Source: Dactylosporangium roseum
Lineage (GTDB): Bacteria; Actinomycetota; Actinomycetes; Mycobacteriales; Micromonosporaceae
Direction of reading: 5' to 3'
Assembly: GCF_025264685.1 (NCBI RefSeq)
Contig: NZ_CP073721.1
Location: 3,215,001 to 3,279,000 of the forward strand
DNA: 64,000 nt
The translations under genes and the position numbers were made by a program. This document shows positions 25,019 to 33,592 of the stretch, in pieces; position 1 is the first letter of the stretch, and the number at the start of each line of letters is the position of its first letter. Below the pieces are notes generated by a model. The model was not told where the DNA came from. It did no database searches and saw only the letters and a program-made list of their open reading frames with translations.

Positions 25019-28000
25019 ATGGATGGCGACGCCACAGCGGGTCTGGTGTCCGTCCGGCCGCTCAATGCACAGGAAGAGGCGCTCTGGATGCTCCAGGCCC
25101 TGGTGCCGGATCGCGGTGTGTCCAACGTCGGTGTCGCGGTCTGCATACCGAAGCGGCTGGAACCGCGGCCGCTGGAGGCCGCGCTGGCCTGGCTCGTGGC
25201 GCGCCACGAGGCGTTGCGCGGCGGCTTCGGCGTGCGGGCCGGCCGGCCACACCGCGTCGTCCGGCCGGCGGCGGACGTGGCGGTCACCGTGGAGCTGTTC
25301 GCCACGACGACGGACGAACTCGCCGGTGACATGCGCCGGTACGCCGGGGTGCCGTTCGACCTGGCCGGCGGTGCGCCGGTGCGGCTGGGCCTGTACGACG
25401 TGGCCGACGGTTCGTCCGTGATCTGCCTGGTCGCGCACCACATCGTGGTGGACCACACCGGCCTGCAGTTGCTGCTGCGAGAGTTGACCAGCGCGTACAA
25501 GGCGTTCGCGTCCGGCACCGCGCCGGCCGCGCTACCGGTAGGGCACGCCGCCATCGTCCCGCCGCCCGAAGCGTCGCTGCGCTACTGGCGGCAGCAGGTC
25601 CACGATGTCGACCCGCGCATGATGCTGCTGCACGGCAGCCGAACGTCCGGGCCGGAGCCGGCCTTCTCCGGCGGCTACCTCTGGCGGCGGGTGCCGGCGG
25701 CCACCGCGGCGGCCGTGGCGCAGCTTCGCCGGCGCCTGCGAGTGACCCCGAACATCATCTATCTGAGCGCGTACTACCTGCTGCTGTTGCGGCACGGCTC
25801 GGCGACCGACCTGGTCGCCGGGGTGATGCTCGACGCGCGCCGGACCGCCGGCCCGGCAGACCCCTCGGCGTCAGGTCTCGGATACCGGGTCGACACGGTG
25901 CCGTTGCGGGTCCGCGTCGACCCGGCAGCCGGCTTCGCCCAGTTGACCCATGCGGTGCGCGACCGGCTCATCGACGCGCTGGCCCACCCGGGCGTGTCGT
26001 ACGAGATGCTCGCCGACGGCTGGAGCCAGGCCGCCACGGAGGCGGACTGGTGGCGTTCCCGCCTCTTCCGTCACGTGTTCAACTTCCGCGGCCGGGCGCT
26101 GGCCTTCTCCGGCGAGCGGCTGGCCGAGGAGCCGATGCGGGCACTGCACGTGGACACCGGGCTGGCGCGCTTCGACCTGGAGCTGACCGTCGAGGCGGAT
26201 CCGGTGGGACCACTGTGCCATCTCGTGTACAGCACCGAGGTTCACGACCACCGACAGGCCGAGGACCTCCTGGAGCGGTACCTGACGCTGCTGCGTGCGG
26301 TGGCCGCCGAACCCGATGTGCCAGTGTCGCACGTGGACATCAGGTCCGACGCCGACCGGGCGGTGGTGGCGGCTGCGAACCGCACCGAACGGGCCTGGCC
26401 CGCAGCGGCCGGCGTATCCGCCGGCGTATTCGAGCGGCTACGAGGACAGATCGCTCGGACGCCCGCCGCCGTCGCCGTCACCGCCGCCGCCGGCGCCGTC
26501 AGCTACGCCGAGCTGGGCAGCGCGGCGGCTGCCGTCCGGGACCTTCTCGTCGATGCTGGCGTCGGGCCGGGCGACATCGTCGCGGTGGCCGGACCGCGCG
26601 GTGCGCGCACGGCGGCGGCGCTGCTGGGCGTGTGGGCGGCCGGCGCCGCGTACCTGCCGCTGGACCCGTCCCAGCCGGCAGCCCGGCTCGTGGCCGAACT
26701 CGACGACAGCCGGTGCCGCGTGATACTCGACGGCCAGGAGCTCCCCCTGCCGTGCCGCGCCGGTCGCACGCTACTGGCGTCGGTGGATCCGGCGGTCGTC
26801 CCGGCGAATCCCGAGGCGCTCGCCGACACGGCCGCACCGGGGGCGGACACGGTGGCGTATCTCATCTACACCTCGGGTTCGACCGGCCGGCCGAAGGGTG
26901 TCCGCCTCACCCACGCGAACCTGGACAACGTCGTGCGGCACTTCGCGGACCTGCTACCGGTCGGCGCGGAGGATGCCATGGTGTGGCTGACCACCATGGC
27001 TTTCGACATCTCGGCGCTCGAGCTGTGGCTGCCGTTGACATGCGGCTCGCGGGTGGTGGTCGTGCCGGATCAGGCGCGGGTCCTGCCGGAGTCGCTGTTC
27101 GAGGCGATCGACCGGGAGCGGGTCACCATCGTGCAGGCGACGCCGACCACGTGGCGGCTGGTGGCACCGCTCGCCGGTTCGCGGCTGGCGGGCCTGCGGG
27201 TGCTGTGCGGCGGTGAGCCCCTGCCGCCGTCGCTCGCGCGCCAACTCATCGCATCCGGCTGCCGGCTGTTCAACGTGTACGGACCGACGGAGACCACCAT
27301 CTGGTCGACGGTCGCGGAAATCATGCCGGGACAGTCGGAGCTGACGATCGGTCGGCCGATCGCCAACACCCGGGTGCACGTTCTCGACCGGCACGACCGC
27401 GAACTGCCCGTCGGCGTGCCCGGCGAGCTCGCCATCGCCGGCGCCGGTGTGGCGGTCGGCTACCTCAACCTTCCGGAGCAGACCGCAGCGTCGTTCCCTG
27501 AGCTCGACGGTCTCGGCCGCGTCTACCGGACCGGCGATGTGGCCCGGTGGCGCCATGACGGTCAGCTAGAACTGCTCGGTCGTGCCGACCGCCAGGTGAA
27601 GCTGAACGGCCACCGGGTCGAGTTGACCGAGATCGAAGCGGTGCTGCAGGAGCATTCCGGCGTACGCATCGGGGCCGCCGTCCTCTGCCGGCCGGGCGAG
27701 GGCGACGCCGTTCTCGCCGGCTACCTGGTACCGACCGGCGATGCCGGAGACCCGGAGGGGCTGCGGGAGCGGGTGTGGCGGCACTGTGCCGTGCGGTTGC
27801 CCCGCCATGCGGTGCCGACCCTGCTGGAGGTGGTCGAGGCGCTTCCCCTCACCATCAGCGGCAAGGTCGACTATCGGCGGCTCACCGCGCGGGCGATCGC
27901 GGCGCCGCGGACGGCGGTGGACCACGGAAGCGTCGAGGACACCGCGCGGGACCAACTCGTCGCACGGTTCCTCAACCTGTGGCGGGAGGCGCTGGGCCTC

Positions 28001-28195
28001 GTGGAGTTGAACCCGGATGCCCACTTCTTCCTCATCGGCGGGCATTCCCTATTGGCGATCAGTCTGCTGGAACGGGCCAGCGAGGTGTGCGGTTTCGAGA
28101 TCCCGCTGTCGGCGATCTTCCGCGCCCCCACGCCGGCCGCGCTGGCCCGACTTGTGCGATCTGAGTACGCGCTGGAGAGTGAGACGGCCGAATGA
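25019..28195 (+). CDS. Nonribosomal peptide synthetase, C-A-PCP, predicted glycine
   Basis: The protein is 1058 residues, one complete module. The condensation domain carries AHHIVVDHTGLQ (near 140). The adenylation domain has A3 YTSGSTGRPKGV (near 616), A5 FNVYGPTETTIW, A7 YRTGDVARW and A10 ISGKVDY (near 948). The carrier domain is FFLIGGHSLLA (near 1008). Reading the binding-pocket residues by alignment to GrsA gives DILQLGVIWK, one residue from the known glycine code DILQLGLIWK, so glycine is predicted. The ATG at 25019 follows an ACAGGAG ribosome-binding site 9-11 nt away; an upstream in-frame ATG is possible. It is the first gene of the long right-arm operon, with its stop overlapping the PKS start (ATGA), which implies that glycine is extended by the following PKS. 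Confidence 0.94.
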   Translation: MDGDATAGLVSVRPLNAQEEALWMLQALVPDRGVSNVGVAVCIPKRLEPRPLEAALAWLVARHEALRGGFGVRAGRPHRVVRPAADVAVTVELFATTTDELAGDMRRYAGVPFDLAGGAPVRLGLYDVADGSSVICLVAHHIVVDHTGLQLLLRELTSAYKAFASGTAPAALPVGHAAIVPPPEASLRYWRQQVHDVDPRMMLLHGSRTSGPEPAFSGGYLWRRVPAATAAAVAQLRRRLRVTPNIIYLSAYYLLLLRHGSATDLVAGVMLDARRTAGPADPSASGLGYRVDTVPLRVRVDPAAGFAQLTHAVRDRLIDALAHPGVSYEMLADGWSQAATEADWWRSRLFRHVFNFRGRALAFSGERLAEEPMRALHVDTGLARFDLELTVEADPVGPLCHLVYSTEVHDHRQAEDLLERYLTLLRAVAAEPDVPVSHVDIRSDADRAVVAAANRTERAWPAAAGVSAGVFERLRGQIARTPAAVAVTAAAGAVSYAELGSAAAAVRDLLVDAGVGPGDIVAVAGPRGARTAAALLGVWAAGAAYLPLDPSQPAARLVAELDDSRCRVILDGQELPLPCRAGRTLLASVDPAVVPANPEALADTAAPGADTVAYLIYTSGSTGRPKGVRLTHANLDNVVRHFADLLPVGAEDAMVWLTTMAFDISALELWLPLTCGSRVVVVPDQARVLPESLFEAIDRERVTIVQATPTTWRLVAPLAGSRLAGLRVLCGGEPLPPSLARQLIASGCRLFNVYGPTETTIWSTVAEIMPGQSELTIGRPIANTRVHVLDRHDRELPVGVPGELAIAGAGVAVGYLNLPEQTAASFPELDGLGRVYRTGDVARWRHDGQLELLGRADRQVKLNGHRVELTEIEAVLQEHSGVRIGAAVLCRPGEGDAVLAGYLVPTGDAGDPEGLRERVWRHCAVRLPRHAVPTLLEVVEALPLTISGKVDYRRLTARAIAAPRTAVDHGSVEDTARDQLVARFLNLWREALGLVELNPDAHFFLIGGHSLLAISLLERASEVCGFEIPLSAIFRAPTPAALARLVRSEYALESETAE

Positions 28196-31100
28196 GCGAA
28201 CTGTTCGAACCGATTGCCGTGATCGGCATGGCCGGAAAGTTTCCGGGTGCCCGAGACATTCAGGAGTATTGGCACAACCTCAGCCATGGCGTCGAGTCGG
28301 TCACGTTCCCCTCGGACGAGCAGTTGCTGGCTCGTGGTGTCACGCCGGAGGAGCTCGCCGACCCCGCGTATGTCAAGGCGGTGGCCCTGCCGCCCGATGT
28401 GGACATGTTCGACGCGGAGTTCTTCGGGCTGACGCCGCGCGATGCGGAGATCTGCGACCCGCAGCTACGCGTGTTCCTCGAGGTTGTCCACGCCACCATC
28501 GAAGACGCCGGATATGACACGTCGCGTGTCGGTGACGGGATCGGTGTGTTCGGCGCGACGGGTCCGAGCCGGTACGGCGACCTGTACGTGATGAACAGCG
28601 ACCGGTACCCGAAAGAACCGTTGAACCTGTGGACCCTCAACAACGTCGACTACCTGTCGACCCTCGCCTCGTACAAGCTGAACCTCCGTGGCCCCAGTTT
28701 CACCATGGCTACCGCGTGCTCCAGTTCGCTCGTCGCGCTGCACCTCGCCTGCCAGTCGCTGCGGGTGGGTGAGTGCGACGCGGCGATCACGGGCGGGTCG
28801 GCGGTGAACCTGCCGTACGGTCACGGGCATCACTGGGCTCCGGGTGGTGTGCGATCACCCGATGGGCACTGCCGCCCCTTCGACGTCAGCGGAGGGGGCA
28901 CGATATTCGGCAACGGAGCCGCGGCGGTCATGCTCAAGCGGTTGTCGGACGCGGTGGCCGATGGGGACCACGTCCGGGCCGTCATCCGTGGTACCGCGAT
29001 CAACAACGACGGGGCGGACAAGGTCAGTTTCAGCGCGCCGAGCGTGACCGGCCAGGCGGCGGCCATCATGGAGGCGATGGTCGTCGCGGGCGTCAGCCCC
29101 CTGGACATCTCCTATGTGGAGGCCCACGCCACGGGCACCGCGCTCGGAGACCCGGTCGAGGTGGCGGCGCTGACCACGGCCTACCGCAACATCGGCCCTG
29201 AGCTACCCCCGCCCGGCAGCATCGGGCTGGGGTCGGTCAAGTCGAACATCGGCCACCTCGTGTGGGCGGCGGGTGTGGCGAGTCTCATCAAGGTCGTGCT
29301 GTCGCTGGAGAACGAGCAGCTTCCCGCCAGCCTCCACTTCTCCGCGCCCAACCCGAAGCTCGGTCTCGAACAGACGCCGTTCTACGTCAACCATTCGCGC
29401 AGCCCTTGGCCTCGTCGGGCGGACCGGCCGAGGCTGGCCGGGATCAGCTCGCTGGGCATCGGTGGTACGAACGCTCACGTCGTCGTGGCCGAGGCGCCCC
29501 AGCGCGCGGCCGGCGCCCCGAGCGGCCGCCCACGGATCGTCGTCTGGTCGGGGCGGGATGCCGCGGCGACCGCGGCCAACCGTGGCAAGCTGGCGGAGTA
29601 CTTCGCCGGCCCGGGCGAGGAGACGTTCGGCGACGCGGTGGCCACGCTCCAGCAGGGCCGCCGGGGCCACCGGGTCCGCGAGGCCGCCGTCTGCGCGACC
29701 GCGGCCGAAGCGGCCGACGCCCTGCGCCGGAAGGCGCTGATCACGGCGTCCGGCGGCCCGGCGGACCAGCCGAGGGGGCTGGTATTCCAGTTCCCCGGCC
29801 AGGGCGCGCAGCATCGCCGCATGGCGGCCGGTCTGTACGGCGCCGTGCCGGTGTTCACCGAGACCGTGGACCTGTGCCTGGAGCTGTTCGAGCGGCAGGG
29901 CATCCAGCTCTACGACCGGTGGCTTGCCGAGGACGGCGACGAGATCCTGAGGCAGACACGGTACGCCCAGCCGTTGCTGTTCCTGGTCGAGTACGCGTTG
30001 GCCGAGACCTGGTCGTCATGGGGCGTACGGCCGGACGCTGTACTCGGCCACAGCATCGGTGAACTCGTCGCGGCGACCGTCGCGGGCGTGTTCGACATCG
30101 CGGACGCGGCCCGCCTGGTCGCGGTGCGCGCTGAGTCGATGCAGGCCATGCCCGCGGGTGGAATGCTGGCCGTGGCCATGACCGAGGAGGACGTCCGTGC
30201 GCTGCTGCCGGCGTCGCTCGCGGTGTCCGCGGTCAACCCCGGAGGGCAGACCGTGATCGGCGGCCCGCTCCGGGAGCTGTCCGCGCTTGCCGACCGGCTT
30301 CGCTCGACGAAGGTCAGCACGCGGATGCTGCGCACCTCCCACGCCTTCCACACGGGCTCGATGCGGGAGGCGGTCGACCGCTTCGCCGAAGCGTTTGCCG
30401 GCGTCCGGCCGCGACCGTCGCGGTTGCCGCTGTACTCGGCGGCGACCGGGGCACGGCTGACCGACGCCGAAGCGGTCGACCCGGCGTTCTGGGCCGGACA
30501 GCTCGTGAAGCCCGTCCGGTATGCGGCCGCTGTCGACGCGGCCGTCGCGGACATCGGCGGTGTTCTGCTGGAGGTCGGGCCCGGCCGTGGCCTCACCAGG
30601 CTTGTCGGCCGGCACGCCGGGGTCCGTGCGCGGTTGGTCCCGGTCGCCAGCCTCGGCCCGCCGGACCAAGGTCCGGCGGCGCCCCGCGACGACGAACGGG
30701 ACCTCCTCACGGCGGTGGCCCGCCTCTGGGTGGAAGGCGTACCGGTCGACTGGGTGCAGCTCAACCGCGGTGAGCCGGTGCAGCGCGTCCCCGTTCCCGG
30801 CTACCAATTCCAGCGCAAGCGCTACTGGGTGGAGCCGGTTCGGGGCCAGGCCGCGCCGCGTAGTGCCCAGCAAGCTGCACAACCCGACCGCGTCCCGGGC
30901 CACCCGCCGGTCTCCACCTCGCCCGGTCCCGATGGCATGGAGGCTTCCGCCTCCAGCGGCCCGTCGTACACCACGACCACGTGGGTGGAACAGCCGCGCG
31001 CGCGGCTGACCGAGCCGCAGAGCCACGGCCGGTGTGCCCTGGCCCTCGTACCCGCCCGGCACGACGACGCCGGTCCGCCGGTGGTCGCCGCCCTGCAGCA

Positions 31101-33591
31101 GGCCGGGTACGAGGTGATCCGAGTGCGGCCGGGCAGCTCGTTCATGTTCGCCGGCGACGAGTGCGTTGTCCGTCCGGCCGCGGAAGCGGACCACGGGCTG
31201 CTCGTCGACGCGTTGGCCGGGCAGGGCCGGCGGCCCGACCTGGTGGTCCACGCCTGGTCGATCCCGGCGTGGGTGCCGGCGACCGCCCAGTCCGCCGACG
31301 CGCAGCTCGATCTGGCCTTCTTCAGCCTCCTCGCGCTCGTCCAGCGGCTCGGGCGCAAGCCCGGCGCCCAACCCCGAGTCATGGTGCTGACCACCCGTTC
31401 GCTGGACATCTCCGGGAACGAGGCGACCGATCCGGTCAAGGCTGCTCTCCACGGCGTCGTACGCACCCTCGCCCTCGAAGCCCCGGCGATGACGCCCCGG
31501 GTCGTGGACGTCGGTCCCCGGGTCGGTGAGGACGAGCTGATCGAGGAACTGCTGATGCCGGACGGCCCGCCGGTCGTGGCGCTGCGCGGAACCCGCCGCT
31601 GGGTTCCCGTCGAGCGACCCTGTGCCGTGGACGGCGCCGGCACCACGCTGCGGCGGGAGGGCGTGTACCTCATCACCGGTGGGCTCGGCGGCCTCGGCCT
31701 TGCTGTCGCCAAGGGTCTGGCCGCCACCGGCAAGCGTCCCCGGCTCGCACTGCTGGGCCGGAACGGGCCGACCCCAGCCGCTGCGGAGGCGATCAGCGAG
31801 CTGGAGGAGCTTGGCGCGCAGGTGCGGGTGGTCACCGCGGACGTGACCGACGCGCGGGCCGTGCGCCGGGCGCTGGACATCGTTCAGGCCCACTTCGGGC
31901 CGGTCGACGGAGTCCTCCACCTCGCCGGCGTCCCGGGCGACGGGATGCTGCACCTGCGGCGCCCGGCCGACGCGTCCAACGTCCTGCGACCGAAGGTACA
32001 CGGCACGCTCGTCCTGGCCGAGTCGCTTCGGTGTGCCCGGCCCCTGGACTTCTTCGTCTCGTTCTCCAGCCTCGCGGCACTTCACGGGCTGGTCGGCAGC
32101 GCGGACTACGCGGCCGGCAACGCCTTCCTCGACGCGTGGGCGGCGTGCGGCGACGAGGTCGCCAGTCGCCACCTGAGCATCAACTGGCCGGCCTGGACCG
32201 AGGTCGGCATGGCGGCCGGAAACACCGTGCCCACCCCCGCCGCACGCCGGCCGGCGACCGGACCGGCTGCCGACCCGCCGCCCGACGAGCGGGTGGACGA
32301 GCGGATCCTGAGCGCCGACGGGTGCTGGGCCCTCGACGAGCACCGCTTCGGCGGCCAGGCGGTCCTGCCTGGTACCGGCCACCTCGACCTCGTCGTCGGT
32401 GTCTTCCGCCAGTTCGAGCCTGACGCCGCGGGCAAGGCGATCGTGCTGGAAGAGGCGGTGTTCGAGAAACCGCTGACCGGCGACGTGGCTCGCGAGGTGC
32501 GGATCGGCTTCACCACCGACGGCGAGCGCCAACGCTTCCAGGTCACCTCCCGTCCGCACGGGTCGGGTGAGCCTTGGCAGCGGCACGTCAGCGGCTACAT
32601 CGGGATCGCGGAGCGGGAGCAGCGCAAGTTGCCGGTCGACGAGTACCGCCGGCGCCTCCCTCCGCAGCCGACCCCGTCGTTCGTACCCACGCCCTCCACC
32701 TTCCTGGCGCTCGGGCCGCGCTGGCAGGGCACCAGCGGAATGTGGGCGGAGAACGGCACCAAGCTGCTGCACATCCGGCTCCCCGAGCCGTTCGCCGGCG
32801 ACCTTCCCGACCACCCGCTGCACCCGGCGATCATGGATTTGGCCACTGCCCTGATCCGGGACCGCGACCGGGACGCGCCGCACCTGCCATTCCTGTACCG
32901 GCGGCTCGTGCTGCACAACGATCTGCCCGCGGAGGTGCTGAGCTACATCCGCCGGCGTCCGGACACGGAAGGCGTGATCGTGGGTGACATCGACGTGCTC
33001 GCGCCCGACGGGACGGTCCTGGTCGAGATCGAGGGCTTCACCATGCGGGTGCTGCGCGACCTGTCGGTGGTGGCCGGGGAGGCCGCGGCCGGCTTCGCCG
33101 ACCTGGTACCGCCGGCGGAAGCGCGCCCGGTCGCGTCCGACGGGGCCACCGGGAACGCCGATGACCTGGATCCCCGGGCCGGGGTGCGGGCGTTCATGGC
33201 GCTGCTCGCCGGGCGGACGCCGGAGCAGGTGGCGGTGCGGCGGTCGCCGGGGCCGGTTCCCGCCGTCGCGCCCGCCGTCCCGCCGGAGCACAACCGCGAA
33301 CCGTCGAGGCCGCCGGCGGCGCCGGCCGCCGAACGGCCACCGGCCGGTGCGGCCGCGCCGGTCAGTTCCGTCGAGGACCGGCTGCGGGCGATCTGGCGGG
33401 AGGCCATCGGCATCGACGACATCGGCCGATCCGCCGACTTCTTCGACATCGGTGGAGACTCCCTCACCGCCGTACAGCTCATGGGCCGGGTACGGGAACA
33501 GTTCGGCGTCGAACTCAGCATCGGCATCCTGTTCGACCACCCGACCCTGGGCGGCTTGACCGACGTCATCACCGAGCAGTTGGTCCGCTGA
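28192..33591 (+). CDS. Type I polyketide synthase module, KS-AT-KR-DH-ACP
   Basis: This synthase has 1799 residues. KS: Cys in TACSSSLVAL (near 173), EAHATGTALGDP and NIGHLVWAAG. AT: FPGQGAQHRRM, GHSIGELVAA (near 619), TSHAFHTGSM, so malonyl-CoA is predicted. KR: YLITGGLGGLGLAVA (near 1158), FSSLAALHG, SADYAAGNAF. DH: DEHRFGGQAVLPG (near 1381) and HPAIMDLATA. ACP: DFFDIGGDSLTAVQL (Ser near 1755). As in the PKS at 7956-13280, KR precedes DH, so both appear to derive from one ancestor or share a lineage. A proline/alanine-rich linker of about 100 residues precedes the ACP. The gene overlaps the upstream Gly-NRPS by 4 nt, and the LanB-like gene begins one base after its stop. It should add a C2 unit and reduce it to an alkene, once or iteratively. 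Confidence 0.95.
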   Translation: MSELFEPIAVIGMAGKFPGARDIQEYWHNLSHGVESVTFPSDEQLLARGVTPEELADPAYVKAVALPPDVDMFDAEFFGLTPRDAEICDPQLRVFLEVVHATIEDAGYDTSRVGDGIGVFGATGPSRYGDLYVMNSDRYPKEPLNLWTLNNVDYLSTLASYKLNLRGPSFTMATACSSSLVALHLACQSLRVGECDAAITGGSAVNLPYGHGHHWAPGGVRSPDGHCRPFDVSGGGTIFGNGAAAVMLKRLSDAVADGDHVRAVIRGTAINNDGADKVSFSAPSVTGQAAAIMEAMVVAGVSPLDISYVEAHATGTALGDPVEVAALTTAYRNIGPELPPPGSIGLGSVKSNIGHLVWAAGVASLIKVVLSLENEQLPASLHFSAPNPKLGLEQTPFYVNHSRSPWPRRADRPRLAGISSLGIGGTNAHVVVAEAPQRAAGAPSGRPRIVVWSGRDAAATAANRGKLAEYFAGPGEETFGDAVATLQQGRRGHRVREAAVCATAAEAADALRRKALITASGGPADQPRGLVFQFPGQGAQHRRMAAGLYGAVPVFTETVDLCLELFERQGIQLYDRWLAEDGDEILRQTRYAQPLLFLVEYALAETWSSWGVRPDAVLGHSIGELVAATVAGVFDIADAARLVAVRAESMQAMPAGGMLAVAMTEEDVRALLPASLAVSAVNPGGQTVIGGPLRELSALADRLRSTKVSTRMLRTSHAFHTGSMREAVDRFAEAFAGVRPRPSRLPLYSAATGARLTDAEAVDPAFWAGQLVKPVRYAAAVDAAVADIGGVLLEVGPGRGLTRLVGRHAGVRARLVPVASLGPPDQGPAAPRDDERDLLTAVARLWVEGVPVDWVQLNRGEPVQRVPVPGYQFQRKRYWVEPVRGQAAPRSAQQAAQPDRVPGHPPVSTSPGPDGMEASASSGPSYTTTTWVEQPRARLTEPQSHGRCALALVPARHDDAGPPVVAALQQAGYEVIRVRPGSSFMFAGDECVVRPAAEADHGLLVDALAGQGRRPDLVVHAWSIPAWVPATAQSADAQLDLAFFSLLALVQRLGRKPGAQPRVMVLTTRSLDISGNEATDPVKAALHGVVRTLALEAPAMTPRVVDVGPRVGEDELIEELLMPDGPPVVALRGTRRWVPVERPCAVDGAGTTLRREGVYLITGGLGGLGLAVAKGLAATGKRPRLALLGRNGPTPAAAEAISELEELGAQVRVVTADVTDARAVRRALDIVQAHFGPVDGVLHLAGVPGDGMLHLRRPADASNVLRPKVHGTLVLAESLRCARPLDFFVSFSSLAALHGLVGSADYAAGNAFLDAWAACGDEVASRHLSINWPAWTEVGMAAGNTVPTPAARRPATGPAADPPPDERVDERILSADGCWALDEHRFGGQAVLPGTGHLDLVVGVFRQFEPDAAGKAIVLEEAVFEKPLTGDVAREVRIGFTTDGERQRFQVTSRPHGSGEPWQRHVSGYIGIAEREQRKLPVDEYRRRLPPQPTPSFVPTPSTFLALGPRWQGTSGMWAENGTKLLHIRLPEPFAGDLPDHPLHPAIMDLATALIRDRDRDAPHLPFLYRRLVLHNDLPAEVLSYIRRRPDTEGVIVGDIDVLAPDGTVLVEIEGFTMRVLRDLSVVAGEAAAGFADLVPPAEARPVASDGATGNADDLDPRAGVRAFMALLAGRTPEQVAVRRSPGPVPAVAPAVPPEHNREPSRPPAAPAAERPPAGAAAPVSSVEDRLRAIWREAIGIDDIGRSADFFDIGGDSLTAVQLMGRVREQFGVELSIGILFDHPTLGGLTDVITEQLVR

Positions 33592-33592
33592 G

